NCBI GenBank assembly: GCA_945903635.1
Contig: CAMDOT010000006.1
Span: 1-64,000, forward strand
Source: Rhizobium sp. Q54
Lineage (GTDB): Bacteria > Pseudomonadota > Alphaproteobacteria > Reyranellales > Reyranellaceae
DNA: 64,000 nucleotides
Reading direction: 5' to 3'
Part shown: positions 8,239 to 16,589 of the stretch, piece by piece
How positions within the stretch are numbered: the first letter of the stretch is position 1
Layout of the letters: each line of letters opens with the position of its first letter
Program-made: the position numbers and the translations under genes
The notes under the pieces: generated by a model
Told to the model about the DNA's origin: nothing
The model's input: only the letters and a program-made list of their open reading frames with translations
Database searches by the model: none

Positions 8239-10800
8239 ATGGCCACGGCTACGAGAGGCGTCGTCGATTCGTCTTCCGAAGATGCCGCCGCAAATGGCAC
8301 GTATCACTTCCTCGATGTTGGCGGGGAACAGTATGGCGAATGCACCCTCGTCGAGTTCGGCAAGATTCGCATCCTGATCGACGGCAGCCATGTTCGCGAC
8401 TTCAAGGGGCAGAATGGTTATGCCTCCATACCCGACCAGCTCGCCGACATCCTGGACGGCCCCAAACCCTACGCCATCGACCTCATCGTCGTGACGCACG
8501 GCCATGCCGATCATATCGGCTGCCTGCCCGAACTGGTGTCCAGGGGCGTCATCAAGCCCCGATTTGCGCTGATCACCGATCCCAAGCTGGGCTTCGGGCG
8601 CGCCGGGGACGAGGATAGCGCCACCGATGCCGCCGATCCGGCCGAACGGCTGGCGGCGCTTTTGCGCGAAGAGGACGCGAGCAATCTCGACGACGCGGAA
8701 CTGCAGGAGTTCATGGACGCGGTGTCGAAAGTCGAAGGGCGCTACCTGGCTTTCGTGGCCGACCTGAAAGCCAGGGGCGTCACGGTCTTCCCCTACCGGG
8801 GAAAGGCGCTGCCGCCGGATCTCGCCAAACTGCTGGCGCCGACCGGCGCGAAACTGCTCGGCCCGTCTCTCGACCAGCTCGTGCTTTGCGCCGAGCAGAT
8901 TTCCATCAGCAACAAAAAGGCGAAGGACGCGGCGGACAACGCCCTTGTGCATGGCGACGCCGGTATTCTCGGCCTCTATCGCGAGATCGTGGCCGACGAA
9001 GCCGACGAGGCCGACGAAGCCGACTCGAGCGGCTTTTCGCGCGGCAACGGCATGAACTGCCAGAGCATCACTTTCGCGTTCGGGCCGCCGAAGGCGCGCG
9101 TCCTGCTGGCCGGCGATATGCAGTTCAGCAAGCCCGGCGTGAAGGGGGTCGACGACGAGATTGCGAAGCTGCGCCAGCGCGTCGTCGAGGCCGGACCCTA
9201 CAAGCTCTTCAAGACGACGCATCACACGGCTCACAACGGCCAGGATGACGAATTCCTGGAGGAGATCGGCAATCCTGAGATTCTGGTCCATAGCGGCGGC
9301 CTGTTCGACGATTCCCACCCCAATGCGGGGGTGCTCAAGATGCTGAAGAGCAGGGGCGGTATCCGCTTTGCTCGCACCGACCGTAACGGCGGGATCACCG
9401 TGCAACCGCATCTCCCCGCCACCGAGGCGATCACCAAGACCCGCGGCCGCTTGAATGATTTCACGCCCAACACGAACCGCGACGAGGCACCGCCGCCGGT
9501 GTCGGTTGTTTCGACGCCCGTTATCGCGGGTGTGGGCGAGGCCGCCGGCGGTGGCGTGCAGATCGTTATCGTGAACCTGCCCAACGCGCCGATCGATCTC
9601 AGCGTGGCGGGTGTCGAGATCCGCATCCGGACGCCGGCCGCGTCGCTGGCGCCGGGAGATCGCGGGCGCGGGCCTCGCGGGCCGCTGCAGCTTCCCCCTC
9701 GCAGGCCGACACCACCGGTCGAGCTGCCGCGTTCGCTGGAAGGACTGCTGTTCGTCACCGACGGCGATCGCTTGCGCAAGAACATCGGCGAGGCGGCCGA
9801 CCAGACCTTCCAGGCGATCGAGCACGCCGGAGGGACCCTGCACAGCGCAAAGGGCGACAGCCTGCTTGATCAGACCCGTCGGGCTCTCAGCGGCGATGCT
9901 GCCTTCAAGGGCGTCGTGCTGCTCGGCGGGTACGATGTCGTACCGTCCGTCCGGACCGATGCGCTGGGCAAGGAGCTTCGCGGCCTGCTCGGAAGCGACG
10001 TCGAGGGCGACCAGGACGAATTCTGGGTGTGGAGCGACAAGCTCTACGGCGACAAGGATGGCGACTCGGTGGCCGAGTTTCCGGTGTCGCGGATTCCGGA
10101 CGCCGGAGATCCCGACCTCTTCCTGTCCGCGCTCAGCGCCGGTCCTTTCGAGGCGGCGGATCGCTTCGGCATCCAGAATGTGATGCGTCCCTTCGCCGCC
10201 GGCATCTGGCCCAGGATCAAGGGCAGCCGCGCCCTGGCGGTTTCGCATCCCCACCTGGCCGGCAGCATCACCCCTGCCGACGTGGCGACGCGCTGTCACT
10301 ACTTCATGCTGCATGGCGACGACGAAGATGCCTGTACCTTCACCGGCGAGGAGCCGGGAAAGCCGGCCCCCGTCGCCTTCACGATCCGCAACGTGCCGGC
10401 CAAGTTCGACGGTGTGGTGTTCACGGGCTGCTGCTGGGGTGCCCTGATCGTCGACGGCAAGGCAAAGGACGCGGTCGGTTCCATGCCGGCCTCGCGCCTG
10501 GCCCGGAATTCGATTGCCTTGTCCTACCTCAAGGCGGGTGCCGTCGCCTATGTCGGCTGCACGGGCGCTCATTATTCCGGCCCGAATCCGGATCCCAAGG
10601 TCAACTATGCCGCCCGCCTGCACGGCAGTTTCTGGGATGAACTCGCGAAGCCGGGGCAGGGCGCGGCGCAGGCTCTCCATCTCGCCAAGGAGGACTATCT
10701 GGCCTGGACCGTCAGCGAACGGGCCAAGCTCGATCCCCTCACCACCGCCCGCCGATTGAAGAATTTCGCGCAGTTCACCTGCTTGGGATTGGGCTGGTAA
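8239..10800 (+). CDS. Metallo-beta-lactamase domain fused to C25 gingipain/caspase-like peptidase domain
   Basis: 853 residues with no signal peptide and no membrane segment. Residues ~20-395 are a metallo-beta-lactamase fold of the ComEC/hydrolase type: THGHADHIG at 86-94 gives the metal-binding His/Asp set, AGD at 291-293 and KTTHHTAHNG at 325-334 supply later ligands. An acidic repeat (ADEADEADEAD, ~252-262) and a Pro-rich linker (~465-495) follow. Residues ~498-853 resemble the caspase-fold peptidases of family C25: GGYDVVPS at 563-570, YFMLHGD with His692, FTGCCWGA with Cys731 (C-x-x-G pattern), and YLKAGAVAYVGCTGAHYSGP at 763-782. The His/Cys dyad spacing fits clan CD. A strong GGGGAGGAAACC site precedes the ATG. 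A small gene follows after 32 bases. Inference: a regulated hydrolase-protease effector. Both domain calls rest on motifs; substrates are unknown. Confidence 0.75.
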   Translation: MATATRGVVDSSSEDAAANGTYHFLDVGGEQYGECTLVEFGKIRILIDGSHVRDFKGQNGYASIPDQLADILDGPKPYAIDLIVVTHGHADHIGCLPELVSRGVIKPRFALITDPKLGFGRAGDEDSATDAADPAERLAALLREEDASNLDDAELQEFMDAVSKVEGRYLAFVADLKARGVTVFPYRGKALPPDLAKLLAPTGAKLLGPSLDQLVLCAEQISISNKKAKDAADNALVHGDAGILGLYREIVADEADEADEADSSGFSRGNGMNCQSITFAFGPPKARVLLAGDMQFSKPGVKGVDDEIAKLRQRVVEAGPYKLFKTTHHTAHNGQDDEFLEEIGNPEILVHSGGLFDDSHPNAGVLKMLKSRGGIRFARTDRNGGITVQPHLPATEAITKTRGRLNDFTPNTNRDEAPPPVSVVSTPVIAGVGEAAGGGVQIVIVNLPNAPIDLSVAGVEIRIRTPAASLAPGDRGRGPRGPLQLPPRRPTPPVELPRSLEGLLFVTDGDRLRKNIGEAADQTFQAIEHAGGTLHSAKGDSLLDQTRRALSGDAAFKGVVLLGGYDVVPSVRTDALGKELRGLLGSDVEGDQDEFWVWSDKLYGDKDGDSVAEFPVSRIPDAGDPDLFLSALSAGPFEAADRFGIQNVMRPFAAGIWPRIKGSRALAVSHPHLAGSITPADVATRCHYFMLHGDDEDACTFTGEEPGKPAPVAFTIRNVPAKFDGVVFTGCCWGALIVDGKAKDAVGSMPASRLARNSIALSYLKAGAVAYVGCTGAHYSGPNPDPKVNYAARLHGSFWDELAKPGQGAAQALHLAKEDYLAWTVSERAKLDPLTTARRLKNFAQFTCLGLGW

Positions 10801-10832
10801 GGCCCTATATTAGAGCCGGAAAGGATATCACC

Positions 10833-11159
10833 ATGCCTGCTGGAAAATCGCGCTCCTCGAAGGCAAACGCTGCGGATGTCGTGGCGCGGGAAATGCCCGG
10901 GTGGCAGATCGTCGAGAGGCCTGCCGTCCGATTGGCGAGCGCCGCGGTTCTGGACAAGGGGGATGCCATGAAGGTCGACGAAGATCTGTCGATTGCCAAG
11001 CTTCGACAAAAGTTCGGCGTGTCGGATTCGAAGGACAAGGGATCCGCCTTCAAGCCGGTCGATACGTCGGTGCAAACCGTTCGCATCAGGCCGAAGAGCG
11101 GCGGTGCCGCGAAGACCGCCGATATCAAGAACGGCAAGGTGACGATCGTCCAGGGCTGA
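10833..11159 (+). CDS. Small unknown protein, partner of the MBL/caspase-like gene
   Basis: 108 residues, basic N-terminus (MPAGKSRSSKANAAD), no cysteine, no membrane segment, Lys/Asp-rich, ending in a short beta-like stretch (VQTVRIRPKSGG...KNGKVTIVQG). It follows the protease-like gene by 32 bases behind a GGAAAGGA site, so the two are probably co-transcribed. I do not recognise the family. A small gene coupled to a caspase-like protease may encode its substrate, inhibitor or adaptor, but nothing in the sequence proves this. Confidence 0.6.
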   Translation: MPAGKSRSSKANAADVVAREMPGWQIVERPAVRLASAAVLDKGDAMKVDEDLSIAKLRQKFGVSDSKDKGSAFKPVDTSVQTVRIRPKSGGAAKTADIKNGKVTIVQG

Positions 11160-11173
11160 CGCGGCGGGAGGCG

Positions 11174-11296
11174 ATTTCCCGACACCGCTCGCATTTTCCG
11201 ACACGCAGGTGTCGGAAAATGGCCGGCGAAAAGCCTTTTAGATCAACGCCCTGAATTTTCCGACACGAATTTCCCGACACCGGGGTGTCGGTAAAG
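11174..11296. repeat. Cluster of six TTTYCCGACAC motifs forming two hairpins
   Basis: The 12-base motif ATTTYCCGACAC occurs forward at 11174, 11193, 11255 and 11269 and in reverse at 11209 and 11285 (the last with one or two changes). Copies two and three form a 13-bp perfect hairpin with a GCAG loop (11192-11221). Copies five and six form a second, shorter hairpin. The cluster fills the gap between the convergent small-protein and oxidase genes. It may act as a bidirectional terminator or be a REP-like array; a T-run after the stems is weak. Confidence 0.65.
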
Positions 11297-11299
11297 GGC

Positions 11300-12562
11300 C
11301 TAGCCGAAACGGCCGGGGTCGGCGCCTGCGAGGGCGTCCGCGGGGGCCTCGCCCTCCATCTGGCGGGCGATCAGCCGGCCGCTCGCGGTGGCCAGCGTCA
11401 GGCCGAGATGCTGATGGCCGTAGCTGCAATAGACATTGGCTAGGCGCGGCGCGCGGCCGATGGCGGGCCGGTAGTCGGGCAGCGTCGGCCGCTCGCCGAT
11501 CCAGCGGCTCTGCTCGGCACCGCCGACGCCGGGGAAGATCGCCTTGAGATGTTTCAGCAGCAGGTCGGCGCGGTGCCATGACGGCGGCTGGTGCGGGGCG
11601 GCGAGTTCGACGGTGCCGGCGATGCGTAGCCCTTCTTCCATGGGCGTGAAGAACAGGCCGCGCTCGGGCGGGCTGACGGGCAGGTCGAAGCGCACGTTGT
11701 CGGGCGCCACCATGACGTGATAGCCGCGCTCCGCCACCAGCGGCGCGTTGAAGCCCAGCAGGCGCGTGAGCTCGCCCGAGGCGCGGCCGGCGGCGATGAC
11801 CACGGCCTTGGCCGGCAGGGTCTGGTCGGTGATCTGCACCGAGGTCACGCGATTGCCCCCATTGGCGCCCTCGCGGCTAAAACCGCGCACGCGGCCGCGC
11901 AGGATGGTGCCGCCGTCTGCAGCGAAGCGCTCGGCCAGCGTCGCCACGACGCGGTAGGGATTGATGGTGTGGGTGCCGTTCGGATAGTGGATGCCGCGCA
12001 CGATGTGCGGGCTGAGGCCGGGCGCCAACTCGCGCGCGCGGTCGCCGCTCACGACCTCGAACTCGGTGCCCTTGTTCATCTGCAGGCCGCGCATCTCGTC
12101 GGTGCCGAGGAAGGCCGCCTCGCTTTCGTAGACGTAGAGGGCGCCGCGGGTCTGGAACAGCTCGCCCAGGCCCGACGCCTGGATCTCGGCCTTCCAGGCG
12201 ACGTCGGCTTCGAGCATCAGGGCTCTCAGGGTCTCCGTTCCCTTCTGCACTTCGGCGGGGCTGAGGGCGGCGCGGGCAAACCGCGCCATCCACGGCAGCA
12301 GCCACGGCAGGCTGGGCGGGTGCAGCGTGAGGGGACCGTCGCGGTCCATCAGCATCTGCGGGACCTTCTTCAGTGTTGCCGGCCGCGCCAGCGGGATCAG
12401 GCTGTCGAGGGACAGAAAACCCGCGTTGCCGTAGGACGTCGCCCGGCCGGGCTCGGCGCTGTCGAGGAGGGTGACGCTGTGGCCGGCGCGCTGCAGGGCG
12501 CGGGCGGCCGCGGTGCCGGCAATACCGGCGCCGACAACGATGACGGGATCCTGATCGCTCAT
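11300..12562 (-). CDS. FAD-dependent D-amino-acid dehydrogenase/oxidase (DadA-like)
   Basis: 420 residues of the DAO/DadA family. The N-terminal dinucleotide-binding motif VIVVGAGIAGTAAARALQRAGHSVTLLDS (7-35) binds FAD; RATSYGNAGFLS and the C-terminal RPTLPDYRPAIGRAPRLANVYCSYGHQHLGLTLATASGRLIA are typical of DadA-type enzymes, which oxidise D-amino acids to 2-oxo acids. Its ATG overlaps the stop codon of the TetR gene upstream (ATGA at 12559-12562), so the two are translationally coupled and this gene is probably under that repressor. The substrate cannot be read from the sequence. Confidence 0.85.
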   Translation of the reverse strand: MSDQDPVIVVGAGIAGTAAARALQRAGHSVTLLDSAEPGRATSYGNAGFLSLDSLIPLARPATLKKVPQMLMDRDGPLTLHPPSLPWLLPWMARFARAALSPAEVQKGTETLRALMLEADVAWKAEIQASGLGELFQTRGALYVYESEAAFLGTDEMRGLQMNKGTEFEVVSGDRARELAPGLSPHIVRGIHYPNGTHTINPYRVVATLAERFAADGGTILRGRVRGFSREGANGGNRVTSVQITDQTLPAKAVVIAAGRASGELTRLLGFNAPLVAERGYHVMVAPDNVRFDLPVSPPERGLFFTPMEEGLRIAGTVELAAPHQPPSWHRADLLLKHLKAIFPGVGGAEQSRWIGERPTLPDYRPAIGRAPRLANVYCSYGHQHLGLTLATASGRLIARQMEGEAPADALAGADPGRFG

Positions 12563-13185
12563 GAGGCGACGTTAGCACGGCCGGTGAGATAGCCCAGCGC
12601 CGCGCGCGTCACCCGACCTTCCAGTGCGACCGGTTCGACTTGTCCGCGCAGGACGGCAGCGTCGATCAGCGCCCGGGCGATGGCGATCAGATCGTAGGCC
12701 GCGGCCTCGAGATCGGCGACCTGGATCACCGCTCGATACCGGCGCAGCAGGGTCGCCACGTTTCCCGCGATGTCGCGGGTCAAGGCCCGGTCAGGCTCCT
12801 CGAGCACCAGTCGCTGTTCCTCGAAATCGAGTACCCGGGCGAGATCGGGGCGCGCCAGTTGGCGATGGATGGCGGTGTGCGCCAGCCGGCGGAGCGCCCC
12901 CTCCAGCGGAAGCGAGGCTGCTTGCCGTGCGGCCTCGCCGAGCGCCACGCCCAGCAGCGCCCGCTCGCGGGTGCTGAGCGCCACCACCAGCGCATCCTTG
13001 TTGGGAAAGTATTGATAGAGCGAGCCCACGCTCACGCCGGCCTTGTCGGCAACGGCGTTGGTGTTGAAGCCGGAGAGGCCCTGCGTCTCCAGAATGCGAG
13101 CCGTCGCTTCGACGATCGCCTCGACCGTGCGTTCGGAGCGCGGCTGCGAGGGGCTTTTGCGCGGACGGGTACGGGCGCGGGTCAT
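12559..13185 (-). CDS. TetR family transcriptional regulator
   Basis: 208 residues. A basic N-terminus is followed by the TetR helix-turn-helix at ~20-65 (RTVEAIVEATARILETQGLSGFNTNAVADKAGVSVGSLYQYFPNKDALV); the rest is a helical ligand-binding domain. The ATG at 13185 is preferred to a TTG at 13197. It is divergent from the darcynin gene, with a perfect palindrome (13201-13212) in the shared intergenic region, and is coupled to the downstream oxidase gene. Autoregulation and control of both flanking genes is the simplest reading. Confidence 0.85.
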   Translation of the reverse strand: MTRARTRPRKSPSQPRSERTVEAIVEATARILETQGLSGFNTNAVADKAGVSVGSLYQYFPNKDALVVALSTRERALLGVALGEAARQAASLPLEGALRRLAHTAIHRQLARPDLARVLDFEEQRLVLEEPDRALTRDIAGNVATLLRRYRAVIQVADLEAAAYDLIAIARALIDAAVLRGQVEPVALEGRVTRAALGYLTGRANVAS

Positions 13186-13200
13186 GCGAGTAGTCAATAC

Positions 13201-13212
13201 GAGTAATTACTC
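13201..13212. promoter_or_regulatory. Palindromic operator, probable TetR site
   Basis: GAGTAATTACTC is a perfect 12-base palindrome, 16 bases upstream of the TetR start and 35 bases upstream of the darcynin start. Its position in a divergent TetR intergenic region is classical for an autoregulatory operator. Confidence 0.6.
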
Positions 13213-13246
13213 ACATCATGTCGATGTCGTCAAATCAGGAGGCCCG

Positions 13247-13591
13247 ATGTCCCGCCGCTACACGTTCTTCATGCTTCTGCAGAGTGCGCCAGCCTGGCTT
13301 CGGCTCACCCGCGAGGACCGCCAGCGCTTCCAGGCCACGCACATCGCTCCGCTGCTCGCCGGCTATCCGGCGGTGACGTTGCGCTTCTACGACACCGAGG
13401 CGTTTTCCGGTCGCTGCTCGGATGTCGCCGTTTTCGAAACCGCCGATCTGCGGGCCTACACGTTTCTGATCGACGGATTGCGCGATACGGCGTTCTTCTC
13501 CGAGCCCTATTTCGAGGTCGTGGACATCATTCCGGCGGTCGAGGACGGCTATGTGGAATATGACCGTGCCCACAACGTGCGTGCTGCCTGA
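13247..13591 (+). CDS. Darcynin family protein
   Basis: 114 residues matching darcynin-type proteins: YTFFMLLQSAPAWLRLTREDRQRF, VTLRFYDTEAFSGRCSDVAVFETADLRAYTFLIDGLRDTAFF and the C-terminal acidic Tyr-rich end. It looks like a small dimeric alpha-beta barrel fold, and the molecular function of the family is unknown to me. The ATG at 13247 follows a CAGGAGG site 6 bases upstream. Divergent from the TetR gene, with the operator between them, so it is likely derepressed together with the oxidase gene. Confidence 0.75.
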   Translation: MSRRYTFFMLLQSAPAWLRLTREDRQRFQATHIAPLLAGYPAVTLRFYDTEAFSGRCSDVAVFETADLRAYTFLIDGLRDTAFFSEPYFEVVDIIPAVEDGYVEYDRAHNVRAA

Positions 13592-13614
13592 AATTCCTCC
13601 GGCTGCAGGGGGCA

Positions 13615-13645
13615 ATTGATTTCGAGCCGTGAATGCTTATTTAGG
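13615..13645 (+). promoter_or_regulatory. Heat-shock (RpoH/sigma-32) promoter of hslVU, alphaproteobacterial type
   Basis: ATTG (13615-13618), a 17-base spacer, then CTTATTTAGG (13636-13645). The alphaproteobacterial heat-shock consensus is CTTG-N17/18-CYTATNTNNG; the -10 block fits fully and the -35 block in three of four positions. The expected start of transcription is at about 13651, the hslV ATG itself. Confidence 0.6.
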
Positions 13646-13650
13646 GACGC

Positions 13651-14211
13651 ATGTCCCCACAATCCGACAGTTCCGCCAGCCCCGGCTGGCATGCCACGAC
13701 CATTCTCTCGGTCCGCAAGGGCAATGAGGTGGTGATGGCCGGCGACGGCCAGGTCTCGATGGGCCAGACCATCGTCAAGGGCAACGCCCGGAAGGTCCGC
13801 CGCATCGGCAACGGCCAGATCGTGGCCGGCTTCGCCGGCGCCACGGCCGACGCCTTCACGCTTTTCGAGCGGCTGGAAGCGAAGCTCGAGCGCCATCCCG
13901 GCCAGCTCCTGCGCGCCGCCATCGAACTGGCCAAGGACTGGCGCACCGAGCGCTCCCTGCAGCGCCTCGAGGCGATGATGGCGGTGGCCGACAAGGACGT
14001 CTCGCTGCTGCTGTCGGGCTCCGGCGACGTGCTGGAGCCGGAAGGCGGCCTCATCGCCATCGGCTCGGGCGGCAACTACGCGCTCTCCGCCGCGCGGGCG
14101 CTGATCGACATCGAGGGCATGGATGCCGAGGCGATCGCCCGCAAGGCGATGAAGATCGCGGGCGACATCTGCGTCTACACCAACCACAACCTCGTCATCG
14201 AGAAGCTCTGA
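13651..14211 (+). CDS. hslV: ATP-dependent protease subunit HslV
   Basis: 186 residues, proteasome-like peptidase of the HslUV (ClpYQ) complex in the cytoplasm. A 15-residue propeptide precedes the catalytic Thr16 in [36 protein letters not shown] and the C-terminal [15 protein letters not shown] are diagnostic. hslU follows after 6 bases. Only a weak AGGGA lies 3 bases before the ATG, and the predicted heat-shock promoter would start transcription at or next to the ATG, so the message may be leaderless. Confidence 0.97.
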   Translation: MSPQSDSSASPGWHATTILSVRKGNEVVMAGDGQVSMGQTIVKGNARKVRRIGNGQIVAGFAGATADAFTLFERLEAKLERHPGQLLRAAIELAKDWRTERSLQRLEAMMAVADKDVSLLLSGSGDVLEPEGGLIAIGSGGNYALSAARALIDIEGMDAEAIARKAMKIAGDICVYTNHNLVIEKL

Positions 14212-14217
14212 TCCCCC

Positions 14218-15528
14218 ATGAGCAATGATTTTTCGCCGCGTGAGATCGTTTCCGAACTCGACAAGCACATCATCGGCCAGCAGGACGCCAAGCGCGCGGT
14301 GGCCATTGCGCTCCGCAACCGCTGGCGCCGCCTGCAGCTGCCCGAGGGTCTGCGTGAGGAAGTTCTGCCCAAGAACATCCTGATGATCGGCCCGACCGGC
14401 TGCGGCAAGACCGAGATCGCCCGTCGGTTGGCCAAGCTCGCCAACGCGCCGTTCCTGAAGGTCGAGGCGACCAAGTTCACCGAAGTGGGCTACGTCGGCC
14501 GCGACGTCGAGCAGATCGCGCGCGACCTGATGGAAGCCGCCATCGACATGACGCGCGAGCGCCTGCGCAAGGACGTGCGTGCCAAGGCCGAGATGGCCGC
14601 GGAAGACCGCGTGCTCGATGCCCTCTGCGGTCCCAATGCCAGCGAGGAAACGCGCCTGCGCTTTCGCCACAAGCTGCGCGACGGCGAACTCAATGAACGC
14701 GAGATCGAAGTAGAGGTCGCGGACACGGGCTCGCCGATGCAGTTCGAGGTGCCGGGCCAGCCCGGCGGCTCGGTCGGCATGATCAATATCGGCGACATGC
14801 TGGGCAAGGCCTTCGGCGGCCGCACCAAGAAGCGCAAGATGACCGTGGCCGACAGCCATGCAGCGCTCTTGCGCGAGGAGAGCGACAAGCTTCTCGATCA
14901 GGAGCGCGTGGTGCGCGAGGCCCGCGAGTCGGTCGAGCAGAACGGCATCGTGTTCATCGACGAGATCGACAAGATCACGGCGCGCAGCGAGTTCCGCGGC
15001 GGCGGCGACGTGAGCCGCGAGGGCGTGCAGCGCGACCTGCTGCCGCTGATCGAGGGCACGACGGTGAACACCAAGCACGGGCCGGTGAAGACCGACCACG
15101 TGCTGTTCATCTGCTCCGGTGCCTTCCACATGGCCAAGCCCTCGGACATGCTGCCCGAACTGCAGGGCCGGCTGCCGATCCGCGTCAGCCTGGCCTCGCT
15201 CGGCCAGGACGATTTCCGCCGCATCCTGACCGAGCCCGAGGCGAGCCTGGTCAAGCAGTACAAGGCCCTGCTGGCGACCGAGAAGGTCGAGCTCGATTTC
15301 AAGGACGACGCCATCGACGAGCTGGCGCGGCTGTCGGCGGAGATCAACGAGACGGTGGAGAATATCGGTGCCAGGCGCCTGCACACCGTGATGGAGAAGC
15401 TGCTCGAGGAGATCAGCTTCGCCGCGTCGGACTCGCCCGGCAAAAAGGTCGAGATCGACGCCGCCTACGTGCGTGCCCATGTGAGCGAGCTCGCCAAGAA
15501 CACCGACCTCAGCAAGTTCGTGCTGTAG
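14218..15528 (+). CDS. hslU: ATP-dependent protease ATPase subunit HslU
   Basis: 436 residues, the AAA+ unfoldase that feeds substrates to HslV. Walker [10 protein letters not shown] at 58-66, Walker [12 protein letters not shown] at ~242-252, an inserted I-domain between them (~110-235), and sensor region [21 protein letters not shown] near the end. The C-terminal tail DLSKFVL is the peptide that docks into HslV. Second gene of the hslVU operon under the heat-shock promoter. Confidence 0.97.
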   Translation: MSNDFSPREIVSELDKHIIGQQDAKRAVAIALRNRWRRLQLPEGLREEVLPKNILMIGPTGCGKTEIARRLAKLANAPFLKVEATKFTEVGYVGRDVEQIARDLMEAAIDMTRERLRKDVRAKAEMAAEDRVLDALCGPNASEETRLRFRHKLRDGELNEREIEVEVADTGSPMQFEVPGQPGGSVGMINIGDMLGKAFGGRTKKRKMTVADSHAALLREESDKLLDQERVVREARESVEQNGIVFIDEIDKITARSEFRGGGDVSREGVQRDLLPLIEGTTVNTKHGPVKTDHVLFICSGAFHMAKPSDMLPELQGRLPIRVSLASLGQDDFRRILTEPEASLVKQYKALLATEKVELDFKDDAIDELARLSAEINETVENIGARRLHTVMEKLLEEISFAASDSPGKKVEIDAAYVRAHVSELAKNTDLSKFVL

Positions 15529-15545
15529 GGCAATGCCGCTCCGAT

Positions 15546-16559
15546 CTATTTCGGTACTGCTCTGACGATTAGGAATCTGCCAAACGCTTCCCGGGTCTGG
15601 GCAAAGGTAAAGGCGTTCTCGAGGTCGTCGAACGCCACCTTGCTGTAGTCGATCGAGCCGGGTTTGAAGCCAAAGCTCCAGAATTTGAATTTCACGTTTT
15701 CGTCCTTCTCGGGACTGCCGGTGTTCGCCGTGTTTGGGCTGATAATCGGCGGTTCGACAAGCCTCACGGCGTGGCCGCCACTGCCTTGCCCAATGAACCT
15801 AAGCATGCCTGATAGCAGACATACGTCCTCTTCATCTTTGCATCTCGATAAAGCCGCAACGAGTCTTTGCTTGTCTTGCTTGTCACCGTCAGGAAGCTTC
15901 GTCGCCGAAGCATAAAGGCCGCAACCCATGAAGAGATTGACAAGATCGTTCGCCAGCGTGCCTACCCCAAGTCCGCTCGAATTGTGACCATTGTCCTTGG
16001 CATCGGATATGGAGCCCGTGACGGCTTGGGTAGGTCTGGTAAGCTGCTCGATCCCGGCAAGAAGCAACCAATCGGCATGGGCCTGCAGGAAAATGTCGCG
16101 GCCGCGCGTGAGGACTTCCGGCGATGACTCGTTTTCTGCCAGCTTCTTTTGGTATTCCTTCTCGATCTCCGCAGGGAAGTCGAATGTGAGAAATCTGCTG
16201 CTCATCTGGACCGCGAGATTGCCGAGTCTTGCCCGACCCGTCGTGTAGAGATCAAGAGCAAAGCCTACGACTTTGTCCGGGAATCGACGCAATACGGAAT
16301 TTAGGAACGCTGCCGGCAGACACCAGGGATAATAGCCCTGGCGCAGAGATTGGGGAGTGTCGACCAGGATGCGCAGACGCTCGGCGAACTTGTCGGGCGG
16401 CAGGCCGAACTGCGGTGCCGGAGACGTCCTCACCCAGGCGTTTATCTGAAGCCGGGCGGCGTTTGCAGCCTCGCGACGCTCATCCAGCATTCTCCCGATG
16501 GTCGACGATGACGCCGGCGATCCGGCCGCAAGCAGTAGCAGGATGTCCAGGATTACCAT
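15546..16559 (-). CDS. Unknown protein, probable papain-like cysteine hydrolase
   Basis: 337 residues. The stretch YYPWCLPAAFLNSVLRRFPDKVVGFALDLYTTGRARLGNL (76-115) places Cys80 at the start of a helix, and QGSGGHAVRLVEPP (258-271) places His263 at the start of a strand, followed by FKFWSFGF. This order and these local patterns are those of papain-like cysteine peptidases. A short hydrophobic N-terminus (VILDILLLLAAGSPASS) might be a weak signal or anchor. Start ATG at 16559 behind a GGAG site, 30 bases after the stop of the giant gene, so the two form an operon. A+T content is higher than in the neighbours. The peptidase call is inference from motifs. Confidence 0.55.
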   Translation of the reverse strand: MVILDILLLLAAGSPASSSTIGRMLDERREAANAARLQINAWVRTSPAPQFGLPPDKFAERLRILVDTPQSLRQGYYPWCLPAAFLNSVLRRFPDKVVGFALDLYTTGRARLGNLAVQMSSRFLTFDFPAEIEKEYQKKLAENESSPEVLTRGRDIFLQAHADWLLLAGIEQLTRPTQAVTGSISDAKDNGHNSSGLGVGTLANDLVNLFMGCGLYASATKLPDGDKQDKQRLVAALSRCKDEEDVCLLSGMLRFIGQGSGGHAVRLVEPPIISPNTANTGSPEKDENVKFKFWSFGFKPGSIDYSKVAFDDLENAFTFAQTREAFGRFLIVRAVPK

Positions 16560-16589
16560 TTGATCAAACTCCGACGAGTTGAAACGGCA

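Noticed and set aside
8143-10680. 845-residue open frame on the minus strand
   Set aside because: It lies antisense to the MBL/caspase-like gene, has Arg/Gly-rich shadow composition and no ribosome binding site; the plus strand has conserved motifs.
13549-15480. 643-residue open frame on the minus strand
   Set aside because: Antisense to hslVU, with composition typical of a shadow frame.
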